Shown one piece after another: positions 44,333 to 53,191 of a stretch of DNA of 64,000 nt. Source of the stretch: CBDBUR01 sp965209065 (lineage in GTDB: Bacteria > Pseudomonadota > Alphaproteobacteria > JAPOUT01 > G958296285); the NCBI GenBank assembly GCA_965209065.1, contig OZ242373.1:1240001-1304000 (forward strand), given 5' to 3'. The number at the start of each line of letters is the position of its first letter. Within the stretch, counting starts at the first letter, position 1. The translations under genes were made by a program, and so were the position numbers. The notes under the pieces were generated by a model, which saw nothing but the letters and a program-made list of their open reading frames with translations, was not told where the DNA came from and did no database searches.

Positions 44333-45946
44333 ATGGCAAAAGACTTAAAAAATTGGGACCCTGAAAATTCGGAGCAATGGCGCTCCTATGGCGAAGCTGT
44401 TGCCAATCGCAATCTTTGGATTTCCATCCCTAGCTTGCTGTGCGGTTTTGCTGTTTGGCTCTATTGGGGAATTATCACGGTGCAAATGCTCAATTTAGGC
44501 TTTCCTTTTAGCAAGCCTGACTTATTTTCCTTAGCAGCCATTGCTGGGTTATCGGGTGCGACACTACGTATCCCTAGCGCCTTCCTCATTCGTATAGCAG
44601 GTGGGCGCAATACGATTTTTCTAACGACTCTCCTTTTAATTCTACCTGCCCTAGGCACTGGCTTCGCGCTACAAAGTTCCGACACGCCTCTGTGGCACTT
44701 CCAATTACTAGCACTACTTTCTGGTTTTGGCGGTGGAAACTTTGCTTCTTCTATGTCTAACATTAGCTTTTTCTTTCCCAAGAAAACGCAAGGCTATTCT
44801 CTCGGTATGAATGCTGGTTTGGGCAATTTTGGCGTAACCACAATGCAAATTTTAGTCCCCCTTGCGATGACCTTTGCCCTGTTTGGCGGCGAGTCGATGA
44901 TATTACAAAACACCAGCGGCACTTTGATTGGAAAAATTGAGGCGGGCTCTGCAACTTGGATTCAAAATGCCGGTTATCTTTGGTTGTGTTTTCTGCTTCC
45001 TCTCGCTGTAGCAACTTGGATGGGAATGAACAATATCGTAGATGAACATGTTTCTCCGAATATTGGTTCAACGTTTGGTGCTTTTTTCAAAATTTTAGTG
45101 ATGCTCGCACTTGGACTTATTATTGTGATAGGTGCTCTCTATCTTATGCTTCCTGAAAATGTGAACGGGTCAGGATTGGAATTGAATAAGTGGATTTTGC
45201 TTCCTCTGATTATTGCCGCGACTGTGCTTACGTTAAAGATACTCCCCTTAGGCGCAAACTATAAGCAAGGTCTGGCACGGCAGTATCGTATTTTTAACAA
45301 TAAGCATACTTGGGCGATGACGACTATTTACACAATGACTTTTGGTTCTTTTATTGGTTATTCGGCAGCCCTAGCACTTTCTATTAAAGTGATATTTGGG
45401 TTTCAACATTTAGTCGTCGATGGCGTGATGACCCACGATACTATTAACCCTAATGGTCCCTCAGCGCTTACTTTTGCATGGATGGGACCTTTTATCGGCG
45501 CCCTGATAAGACCCGTCGGCGGTAAAATTGCCGACAAGATGGGGGGTGCAAAAGTAACGCAATTTGTTTCCGTCATTATGGTTATCAGTGCTTTAGGGGT
45601 AGCCTATTTTATGAAAGCAGCTTATGCCTCGCCAACGCCGGAGGATTATTTTTACCCCTTCCTTCTTTTGTTTTTAGTTCTATTTACAGCCACGGGCATT
45701 GGCAATGGCTCAGCCTTTCGCACGATGGCTATAATTTTTGATAGGGAACAAGCGGGTCCTGTGTTAGGGTGGGCGTCCGCCGTGGCAGCCTATGGTGCTT
45801 TTATTATTCCTCAAGTGTTTGGCGAGCAAATTAAAGCCACGACACCCGAAATTGCTCTTTACGGCTTTGCCATTTTTTACATCTTCGGCATCGCGCTCAA
45901 CTGGTGGTTCTACTTACGTAAGAACGCTTACATCCATAACCCATAA
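44333..45946 (+). CDS. narK: Nitrate/nitrite transporter of the NarK type
   Basis: A 537-residue major facilitator protein of the inner membrane with about 12 membrane spans. Both nitrate signatures are visible: GGGNFASSMSNISFFFPKK near residue 138 and GIGNGSAFRTMAIIF near 455. The loop RPVGGKIADKMGG is also present. Such proteins bring in nitrate by proton symport or exchange it for nitrite. The start at 44333 follows AGGAATT. narG begins 14 bases after its stop, so it heads the nar operon. Confidence 0.92.
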   Translation: MAKDLKNWDPENSEQWRSYGEAVANRNLWISIPSLLCGFAVWLYWGIITVQMLNLGFPFSKPDLFSLAAIAGLSGATLRIPSAFLIRIAGGRNTIFLTTLLLILPALGTGFALQSSDTPLWHFQLLALLSGFGGGNFASSMSNISFFFPKKTQGYSLGMNAGLGNFGVTTMQILVPLAMTFALFGGESMILQNTSGTLIGKIEAGSATWIQNAGYLWLCFLLPLAVATWMGMNNIVDEHVSPNIGSTFGAFFKILVMLALGLIIVIGALYLMLPENVNGSGLELNKWILLPLIIAATVLTLKILPLGANYKQGLARQYRIFNNKHTWAMTTIYTMTFGSFIGYSAALALSIKVIFGFQHLVVDGVMTHDTINPNGPSALTFAWMGPFIGALIRPVGGKIADKMGGAKVTQFVSVIMVISALGVAYFMKAAYASPTPEDYFYPFLLLFLVLFTATGIGNGSAFRTMAIIFDREQAGPVLGWASAVAAYGAFIIPQVFGEQIKATTPEIALYGFAIFYIFGIALNWWFYLRKNAYIHNP

Positions 45947-45960
45947 TAGAGAAAACACTT

Positions 45961-48900
45961 ATGAGTCATCTTATAGATAAATTAACATTTTTTACGAACA
46001 AGCCTCCGCAGAAATTCTCAGACGGACATGGCATCACCACAGAAGAGAACCGCAGCTGGGAGCAAGCCTATCGTGGGCGCTGGTCGCACGATAAAGTTGT
46101 GCGCTCTACCCATGGTGTCAATTGCACCGGCTCTTGTAGCTGGAAAATTTACGTTAAGAACGGCTTGGTAACGTGGGAAACGCAACAGACCGATTATCCA
46201 CGCACGCGACCTGATTTGCCAAACCACGAACCGCGTGGCTGTTCGCGTGGTGCGAGTTATAGCTGGTATCTCTATAGTGCCGCGCGGTTGAAATATCCGA
46301 TGGTGCGCTCGCGCTTGTTAAAATTATGGCGCGCAGCAAAAGCCGAACATACTGACCCTGTCAAAGCGTGGGGAAGCATCGTCAAGGACGAAGAAAAATC
46401 AAAAGAATATAAACAAGTGCGCGGGCTTGGCGGTATGGTGCGCACGAGCTGGGACGAGGTCAATGAAATTATCGCCGCTGCCAACATCTACACGATTAAA
46501 ACATTTGGACCTGATAGAGTCGCTGGCTTTTCTCCTATTCCGGCAATGTCTATGGTGTCCTATGCGGCGGGTAGCCGCTATCTCTCGTTAATTGGCGGAG
46601 TCTGTTTAAGTTTTTATGACTGGTATTGCGACCTGCCTCCCTCTAGTCCGCAGACATGGGGCGAGCAAACTGATGTGCCCGAAAGCGCTGATTGGTATAA
46701 CTCTTCTTATATTATCGCTTGGGGCTCTAATGTGCCGCAGACGCGCACGCCTGACGCGCATTTTTTCACCGAGTCACGCTACAATGGCACTAAGACCGTT
46801 GCGGTAACGCCTGATTATAGCGAGGTCGCTAAACTTTCCGATAACTGGCTCGCCGTGCGCCAAGGCACGGATTCAGCTCTAGCGATGGCAATGGGGCATG
46901 TCATCTTAAAGGAATTCCATGTAGCGGGAAAAAGCGAATATTTTGACAACTACTGCCGCATCTATACCGATATGCCCTTTTTAGTCATCTTAGAAGAGCG
47001 CGATGGAAATTATATTCCCGACCGCACACTACGCGCTTGTGATTTTGACGATAACCTAGGCGAAACAAAAAATCCCGAATGGAAACCCGTGATGATGGAT
47101 AGCCACACCGGTAAAATTCTTGTGCCTAATGGCACGATTGGCTCGCGCTGGGATAATAGCGGCAAGTGGAATTTGGAAGCAAAGAACGTTGCTGACGGCT
47201 CGGAAATTTTGCCGCAAAAAACATTAATTGAAAACGCCGATGAAACCGTGCCGGTAAGTTTTCCCTACTTTGGCAATTTAGAAAATGAGCAGCCGATTTT
47301 CGCCCATACCCATCATAAAAGTGTTCTCGTGCGTCATGTGCCGGCAAAGCGTATTCAGCTGGGCGGAAAAGAAGTTTTAGTCGCAACCGTATTTGATTTG
47401 ACGGTCGCCAATTACGGTGTAGACCGCGGGCTCGGTGGAGAGAATGTCGCAACCTCTCTTGAAGACGATGAGCCCTATACGCCCGCTTGGCAAGAAAAAA
47501 TCACTGGCGTTCCTGCTTCGCTGGTTACGCGCATCGCGCGCGAATTTGCTGATAACGCCCACAAAACACGCGGGCGCTCTATGGTGATTTTGGGCGCCGC
47601 CATCAACCACTGGTATCATATGGATATGATTTATCGCGGCATCATCAATATCTTGATGATGTGTGGTTGTGTTGGTAAATCTGGCGGTGGCTGGTCTCAT
47701 TATGTTGGTCAAGAAAAGCTGCGCCCACAAACCGGCTGGCTACCCTTAGCCTTTGGGCTTGATTGGCATCGCCCGCCGCGTCACATGAATTCCACTAGCT
47801 TTTTTTACAACCACTCCAACCAATGGCGCTACGAAAAATTGGATGTGAAAGAAATTCTCTCTCCCTTAGCCGACCCAAAAAAATGGCAGGATTATTCTTT
47901 AATTGATTGCAATGTGCGCTCGGAGCAGATGGGTTGGCTGCCCTCCGCGCCTCAATTTAACACAAACCCCCTAGAACTCGCTAAAGCCGCGCAGGCAGCG
48001 GGCAAGGAAAGCAAAGATTACGCCCTTGAACAAATAAAAACCGGCGACTTAAAATTTTCTTGTGAAGACCCCGATAACCCGAAAAACTTTCCACGCAATT
48101 TATTTATTTGGCGCTCTAATTTGCTTGGCTCTTCGGGAAAAGGGCATGAGTATATGCTCAAGCACTTGCTTGGAACAAACCACGGTCTGTTGAGTAAAGA
48201 TTTAGGAGAACTCGGCGGTAAAAAACCGCGAGAAGTCGTTTGGCATGATGAGGCTCCAGAAGGCAAACTCGATCTTTTAGTCACCCTTGATTTTCGTATG
48301 TCTACGACCTGCGTCTATTCCGATATTGTGCTGCCATCGGCTACTTGGTATGAGAAGAACGACCTCAACACTTCTGACATGCATCCCTTCATCCACCCCC
48401 TATCGCGCGCGGTTGATCCGGCGTGGGAATCGCGTAGCGACTGGGATATTTATAAAGGCATTACCAAACGTTTTTCCGAAATGTGCGAGGGGCATTTGGG
48501 AACAGAAAAAGATTTAGTCAGCGTGCCTATCCTCCACGATACGCCAGCAGAGCTTGCGCAACCTTTGGATGTTCAAGAATGGAAAAAAGGTGATATTGAA
48601 CCCATACCAGGTAAAACCATGCCTAACCTTGTTGAGGTAACACGCGATTACCCAAACACTTATAAAAAATTCACCTCTCTCGGTCCCCTGATGAGCAAAA
48701 TTGGCAATGGCGGCAAGGGTATCGCTTGGAACACCGAGCAAGAAGTAGATTTTCTCGGTAAATTAAACCGAACCGTTCGTGAGGAAGGTGTCTCCAAAGA
48801 TTTACCGCGTATTGAAACCGATATTGACGCTTCGGAAATTATTCTCTCTTTAGCGCCTGAAACCAACGGTCAGGTTGCGGTCAAGGCGTGGGAGGCGCTG

Positions 48901-49722
48901 GAGAAAATCACCGGGCGCGAGCATAAGCATTTAGCCCTATCTAAAAAAGAAGAAAAAATTCGCTTTCGCGACCTTCAAGCACAACCGCGAAAAATTATTT
49001 CGTCGCCAACATGGAGCGGCTTAGAAGATGAGCATGTAAGTTATAACGCCGGCTATACAAATGTGCACGAGCTCATACCTTGGCGCACCTTAACCGGGCG
49101 GCAGCATTTCTACCAAGACCATTCTTGGATGCGCGATTTCGGTGAAGCCCTATGTGTCTATAAGCCTCCCATTAACACTAAGACGATAGCGCCTATCATT
49201 GATAGCCATGGCGGAGATAAAAAACAAGTCGTGCTGAACTGGATTACGCCACATCAAAAGTGGGGTATTCACAGCACCTATTCGGAAAACTTGCTGATGC
49301 TAACGCTTAACCGCGGCGGACCCGTGGTTTGGATAAGCGAGATAGACGCTAGAAAAATTGACGTTGAGGACAATGATTGGATAGAAATTTACAACATCAA
49401 TGGCGCCATTTCTGCGCGCGCGGTTGTGAGCCAACGTGTTCCAGAAGGTATGAGTATGATGTATCATGCGCAAGAAAAAATTATCAACACGCCGCACTCA
49501 GAAACAACCCAACAAAGAGGCGGTATCCATAACTCTGTCACGAGAGCGGTTGTCAAGCCAACGCATATGATTGGCGGCTATGCGCAGCTTGCCTATGGCT
49601 TTAATTATTACGGCACGGTCGGTTCTAATAGAGATGAATTCGTGATTGTGCGTAAAATGGAAAAAGTAAAATGGGGTGATGATGACAAGGCTAAAAACTT
49701 AAACCATGAGGAGATTGCTTAA
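45961..49722 (+). CDS. narG: Respiratory nitrate reductase, alpha (catalytic) subunit
   Basis: The 1253-residue Mo-bisMGD subunit reduces nitrate to nitrite on the cytoplasmic side. The FS0 [4Fe-4S] ligands are His51, Cys55, Cys59 and Cys94 (HGVNCTGSC; RGCSRG), matching E. coli NarG with an offset of two. The molybdenum ligand corresponds to Asp224 in DWYCDLPP, and the strongly conserved block through WYNSSYIIAWGSNVPQTR follows. There is no twin-arginine signal, as expected for the membrane-bound Nar type. The length is normal. It is tightly linked to narK and narH (the narH ATG follows the narG stop directly). Confidence 0.97.
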   Translation: MSHLIDKLTFFTNKPPQKFSDGHGITTEENRSWEQAYRGRWSHDKVVRSTHGVNCTGSCSWKIYVKNGLVTWETQQTDYPRTRPDLPNHEPRGCSRGASYSWYLYSAARLKYPMVRSRLLKLWRAAKAEHTDPVKAWGSIVKDEEKSKEYKQVRGLGGMVRTSWDEVNEIIAAANIYTIKTFGPDRVAGFSPIPAMSMVSYAAGSRYLSLIGGVCLSFYDWYCDLPPSSPQTWGEQTDVPESADWYNSSYIIAWGSNVPQTRTPDAHFFTESRYNGTKTVAVTPDYSEVAKLSDNWLAVRQGTDSALAMAMGHVILKEFHVAGKSEYFDNYCRIYTDMPFLVILEERDGNYIPDRTLRACDFDDNLGETKNPEWKPVMMDSHTGKILVPNGTIGSRWDNSGKWNLEAKNVADGSEILPQKTLIENADETVPVSFPYFGNLENEQPIFAHTHHKSVLVRHVPAKRIQLGGKEVLVATVFDLTVANYGVDRGLGGENVATSLEDDEPYTPAWQEKITGVPASLVTRIAREFADNAHKTRGRSMVILGAAINHWYHMDMIYRGIINILMMCGCVGKSGGGWSHYVGQEKLRPQTGWLPLAFGLDWHRPPRHMNSTSFFYNHSNQWRYEKLDVKEILSPLADPKKWQDYSLIDCNVRSEQMGWLPSAPQFNTNPLELAKAAQAAGKESKDYALEQIKTGDLKFSCEDPDNPKNFPRNLFIWRSNLLGSSGKGHEYMLKHLLGTNHGLLSKDLGELGGKKPREVVWHDEAPEGKLDLLVTLDFRMSTTCVYSDIVLPSATWYEKNDLNTSDMHPFIHPLSRAVDPAWESRSDWDIYKGITKRFSEMCEGHLGTEKDLVSVPILHDTPAELAQPLDVQEWKKGDIEPIPGKTMPNLVEVTRDYPNTYKKFTSLGPLMSKIGNGGKGIAWNTEQEVDFLGKLNRTVREEGVSKDLPRIETDIDASEIILSLAPETNGQVAVKAWEALEKITGREHKHLALSKKEEKIRFRDLQAQPRKIISSPTWSGLEDEHVSYNAGYTNVHELIPWRTLTGRQHFYQDHSWMRDFGEALCVYKPPINTKTIAPIIDSHGGDKKQVVLNWITPHQKWGIHSTYSENLLMLTLNRGGPVVWISEIDARKIDVEDNDWIEIYNINGAISARAVVSQRVPEGMSMMYHAQEKIINTPHSETTQQRGGIHNSVTRAVVKPTHMIGGYAQLAYGFNYYGTVGSNRDEFVIVRKMEKVKWGDDDKAKNLNHEEIA

Positions 49723-51285
49723 ATGAAAATACGTGCTCAAATCGGCAAAGTGCTTAATTTAGATAAATGCATTGGTTGCCACACTTGCTCGGTAACGTGC
49801 AAAAATGTTTGGACCTCACGCCAAGGCGTGGAATATGCTTGGTTCAATAATGTAGAAACAAAACCGGGCGTGGGTTACCCTAAAAAATGGGAAGACCAAA
49901 AAGTGTGGAACGGCGGCTGGGTGCGTAAATCTAACGGCGATATTAAGCCTAAAATGGGCGGGAAATTTCGCATTTTAGCTAAACTTTTTTCTAACCCTGA
50001 TTTACCCGAAATAGATGATTACTACGAACCCTTCACCTTTGACTATGAGCGACTCCAAAAGGCGCCGGAATCTAAAACCATGCCAACCGCGCGCGCGCAT
50101 TCTGTTATTACCGGCAAAAAAATGGAGAAGGTCGAATGGGGTCCAAACTGGGAGGAAATCCTAGGGGGTGAATTCGAAAAACGCAGTCAGGATTATAACT
50201 TTGAGGGCGTGCAAAAAGACATCTACGGTCAATTTGAAAATACTTTTATGATGTATTTACCGCGCCTATGCGAGCACTGCTTGAATCCTACCTGCGTGGC
50301 GGCTTGCCCTTCTGGCGCTATTTATAAACGTGAGGAAGACGGCATCGTTTTAATTGACCAAGATAAATGCCGCGGCTGGCGTATGTGTGTTTCTGGGTGC
50401 CCTTATAAGAAAATTTACTTCAACTGGCAATCGGGCAAATCAGAGAAGTGCACTTTCTGCTATCCGCGTATTGAGGCGGGCGAGCCGACGGTTTGCTCCG
50501 AGACCTGTGTTGGGCGCATTCGCTACTTAGGCGTTTTGCTCTATGATGCTGACCGCATCAAGGAAGCGGCGAGCGTTGAAGACCCCGAAGACCTCTACCA
50601 AGCCCAGTGCGATATTTTCCTTGACCCTTTTGATGAAAAAATTATTGCGCAAGCTAAAAAAGATGGCGTGCCTGACAGCTGGATTACTGCGGCGCAAAAT
50701 TCTCCGGTCTATAAAATGGCGATGGAGTGGAAGGTCGCCTTCCCCTTACATCCAGAGTATCGCACCTTACCGATGGTTTGGTATATCCCGCCCCTTTCGC
50801 CTATTCAAAACGCTGCTGCACAAGGGCAAATTGAAATGGAGGGACCTATCCCTGATGTAAATAAATTGAGAATTCCAGTTAAATACCTAGCCAACTTACT
50901 CACGGCTGGCAAGGAGGCGCCTATCGTCGGGGCTTTAGAGCGTATGATTGCGATGCGCGAATATATGCGCACAAAAAATGTCGATGGCAGGCTGGACAAT
51001 AGTATTTTAGAGCGCGTTGGCATTGATGAAGCAATGGTCAATGATATGTATCACATTATGGCGCTGGCGAATTATGAGGACCGCTTTGTCATACCGACCA
51101 ATCATCGCGAATATGCTGGCAAGACGGCTTTTGACAATGAAATTGCTTTTGATGAGCGTTCTTCTTGTGGTTTTAGTTTTGGCAATGGCTGCTCTGGCGG
51201 AGACAGCAAGCCCAGTCTTTTTGGCATCAGAACCCATAAAAATACGATGAGCGGTAATACAAATGTAAAAGGCGGTGGTAAATGA
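49723..51285 (+). CDS. narH: Respiratory nitrate reductase, beta (iron-sulfur) subunit
   Basis: 520 residues carrying three [4Fe-4S] clusters and one [3Fe-4S] cluster that pass electrons from NarI to NarG. The first cluster motif is CIGCHTCSVTC (Cys16, 19, 22, 26). The second group is CEHCLNPTCVAAC; the third, CRGWRMCVSGC, has tryptophan in place of one cysteine, the mark of the [3Fe-4S] site in NarH; KCTFCYPRIEAGEPTVC supplies the rest. The stop overlaps the narJ start by 4 bases. Confidence 0.97.
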   Translation: MKIRAQIGKVLNLDKCIGCHTCSVTCKNVWTSRQGVEYAWFNNVETKPGVGYPKKWEDQKVWNGGWVRKSNGDIKPKMGGKFRILAKLFSNPDLPEIDDYYEPFTFDYERLQKAPESKTMPTARAHSVITGKKMEKVEWGPNWEEILGGEFEKRSQDYNFEGVQKDIYGQFENTFMMYLPRLCEHCLNPTCVAACPSGAIYKREEDGIVLIDQDKCRGWRMCVSGCPYKKIYFNWQSGKSEKCTFCYPRIEAGEPTVCSETCVGRIRYLGVLLYDADRIKEAASVEDPEDLYQAQCDIFLDPFDEKIIAQAKKDGVPDSWITAAQNSPVYKMAMEWKVAFPLHPEYRTLPMVWYIPPLSPIQNAAAQGQIEMEGPIPDVNKLRIPVKYLANLLTAGKEAPIVGALERMIAMREYMRTKNVDGRLDNSILERVGIDEAMVNDMYHIMALANYEDRFVIPTNHREYAGKTAFDNEIAFDERSSCGFSFGNGCSGGDSKPSLFGIRTHKNTMSGNTNVKGGGK

Positions 51286-51980
51286 AAACGTTCAAAATAC
51301 TAGGCTTGCTCCTCACCTATCCTGAAGGCAGCCTCTATAAGGCTTCGGACGAACTCATTGCGCTTTTACAAGAAGAAGCCCTGCTACCAAAGAAATATAT
51401 CAAAAGAATTGAAGACTTCTTAAAGAAGCAAAAAAGCCAAGACCTGCTAGAAGTTCAGGAGGATTACGTCGCCACCTTTGATAGAGGGCGCGCCCATTGC
51501 CTCCATTTGTTCGAGCACATCCACGGAGAATCGCGCGACCGCGGGCAAGCGATGGTAAATTTAAGCGAAACCTATGCCACTAAGGGAATTTATATCAACA
51601 ATAATGAATTGCCTGACTACCTGCCTTTGTTTATGGAATACCTATCGCACTGCTCCTTTGCAGAGGCGAAAGATTTGCTCGGCGAGGCTATTGATGTCAT
51701 CGCAATGATTGGCGCTAAACTTAAGGATTCTCCCTACAGGCATTTGTTTGAGGCGATTGAAGCGCTCTCTGCTATTAAGTCTAACCAGATAAAAATAAAC
51801 GAGGCGCTTGCGGCGGCACCCAAGGACCCCGAAACACTGGAAGACCTAGACGAGCAGTGGCGCGAGGCGGAAGCTTTCGGTGGAGACCCGCAAGCGAATG
51901 GGGCTGCTGATTGCGATAGCTGTAATGCTTTTCCCCACACCACGCAAGCCCTAGACACAATGCTGGACGAGATAAAATGA
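51282..51980 (+). CDS. narJ: Nitrate reductase assembly chaperone
   Basis: A 232-residue helical, acidic protein of the NarJ/TorD type. The motif YVATFDRGRAHCLHLFEHIHGESRDRG, quoted in parts as YVATFDRGRAHC and LHLFEHIHGESRDRGQAM, is the family signature. NarJ holds the NarGH complex until Mo cofactor and FS0 are inserted and is not part of the finished enzyme. It overlaps narH (4 bases) and narI (4 bases), so its level is tied to them. Confidence 0.93.
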   Translation: MKTFKILGLLLTYPEGSLYKASDELIALLQEEALLPKKYIKRIEDFLKKQKSQDLLEVQEDYVATFDRGRAHCLHLFEHIHGESRDRGQAMVNLSETYATKGIYINNNELPDYLPLFMEYLSHCSFAEAKDLLGEAIDVIAMIGAKLKDSPYRHLFEAIEALSAIKSNQIKINEALAAAPKDPETLEDLDEQWREAEAFGGDPQANGAADCDSCNAFPHTTQALDTMLDEIK

Positions 51981-52669
51981 AAGCCGATTTCATTCACCAG
52001 TTTCTGTTTGGTTATTATCCCTATATTTGCCTGATTGTGCTTTTTGTCGGCAGCGCTTTACGCTATGACCGCGAGCAATATACTTGGAAGGCAGATTCCA
52101 GCCAACTGCTACGCAAAAGAGGCATGCGCTATGGCAATAATTTATTTCATATAGGTATTATTCTATTGTTTTTTGGTCATTTGATTGGTTTGCTTGCGCC
52201 GCACGAAGTTTATCATCACGTTATGGATGCATCGACGAAGCAGCTCTTAGCTGTGGTGGCTGGGGGTATCTTTGGCATCATTTGCTTTATTGGAATGACC
52301 ATACTTATTTTTCGCCGCTTGTTTGATGCGCGTATTCGTGCGACAAGCAAGCCTTCGGATATTTTTATTCTTTTGATACTTTATGTGCAGTTGATTTTGG
52401 GCTTAGCGACCATTCCTTTTTCAACGCAGCACTTAGACGGCAGCTCTATGATAGCGCTGGCGAATTGGGCGCAGTATATTGTCACCTTTCGTGCTGGTGC
52501 GGCTGATTTTGTTGTTGCCGAAGCGCTTATTTTCAAGGTTCATCTTGTTTTAGGGCTAACGATATTTTTGATATTTCCTTTCACGCGGCTGGTGCATGCA
52601 TTCAGTGGTATGGTCGCGCCGATAAAATACCTATCGCGCGCCGGCTATCAAATTGTGCGCAAGCGCTAA
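51977..52669 (+). CDS. narI: Respiratory nitrate reductase, gamma (cytochrome b) subunit
   Basis: This 230-residue membrane protein has five predicted spans. It oxidises quinol and carries two b haems. Histidines suited to bind haem are in NNLFHIGIILLFFGHLIGLL (residues about 54-68) and in KVHLVLGLTIFLIFPFTRLVHAF (about 190-215), the pattern of E. coli NarI. The start overlaps narJ by 4 bases. Confidence 0.95.
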   Translation: MKADFIHQFLFGYYPYICLIVLFVGSALRYDREQYTWKADSSQLLRKRGMRYGNNLFHIGIILLFFGHLIGLLAPHEVYHHVMDASTKQLLAVVAGGIFGIICFIGMTILIFRRLFDARIRATSKPSDIFILLILYVQLILGLATIPFSTQHLDGSSMIALANWAQYIVTFRAGAADFVVAEALIFKVHLVLGLTIFLIFPFTRLVHAFSGMVAPIKYLSRAGYQIVRKR

Positions 52670-52681
52670 AGGAGAAAACCT

Positions 52682-53161
52682 ATGCCGGTTTTTGTCAATC
52701 GTGTAGAAATCACAGACGATGATATTCATGCCGAGATGCAATATCACCCTGCCGCCTCTGTAGATGGCGCGCGCCACGAGGCAGCGCAAGCCCTTGTTAT
52801 CCGCCAGCTACTTTTACAAGCGGCGAAAGAAAAAAACCTGCTTGAACCCTCCAGCGACGTGGATATAGACGATATAGAAAAAGCAGACAAAACAATTGAC
52901 CTATTAATAAAGCAAGAGGTTTCCATACCCCAAGCGGATAAAGAAAGTTGTGAGCGTTATTATCGGCAAAACCTAGAGCGATTTATTGATAAAAAAACCA
53001 ATCAGCCCTTATCCTTTGAGAGTGTCATGCCCTATATTAGGGATTACCTCTATGCGTCTTCCTTGCGGACTGGCGTAAGCCAGTATATCAAACTGCTTGC
53101 TGGTAGAGCGCGCATCGTCGGCTTTGAGCTAGAGGGAAGCGACACACCTTTACAACAATAA
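52682..53161 (+). CDS. PpiC/NifM-type chaperone lacking the parvulin domain
   Basis: In many proteobacteria a PpiC-type peptidyl-prolyl isomerase gene follows narI. The 159 residues here have the helical N-terminal half (ARHEAAQALVIRQLLLQAA, then ESCERYYRQNLERF) and the helical C-terminal end (MPYIRDYLYASSLRTGVSQY, then IKLLAGRARI) of such proteins. The catalytic parvulin domain of about 100 residues that should lie between them is absent; the chain goes straight from ERFIDKKTNQPLS to FESVMPYI. It would thus be a chaperone without isomerase activity. The start is 12 bases after narI with AGGAGAAAA before it. Confidence 0.72.
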   Translation: MPVFVNRVEITDDDIHAEMQYHPAASVDGARHEAAQALVIRQLLLQAAKEKNLLEPSSDVDIDDIEKADKTIDLLIKQEVSIPQADKESCERYYRQNLERFIDKKTNQPLSFESVMPYIRDYLYASSLRTGVSQYIKLLAGRARIVGFELEGSDTPLQQ

Positions 53162-53191
53162 GCTGCTCTTGCGCCAAGCCCGCCACAGCGA

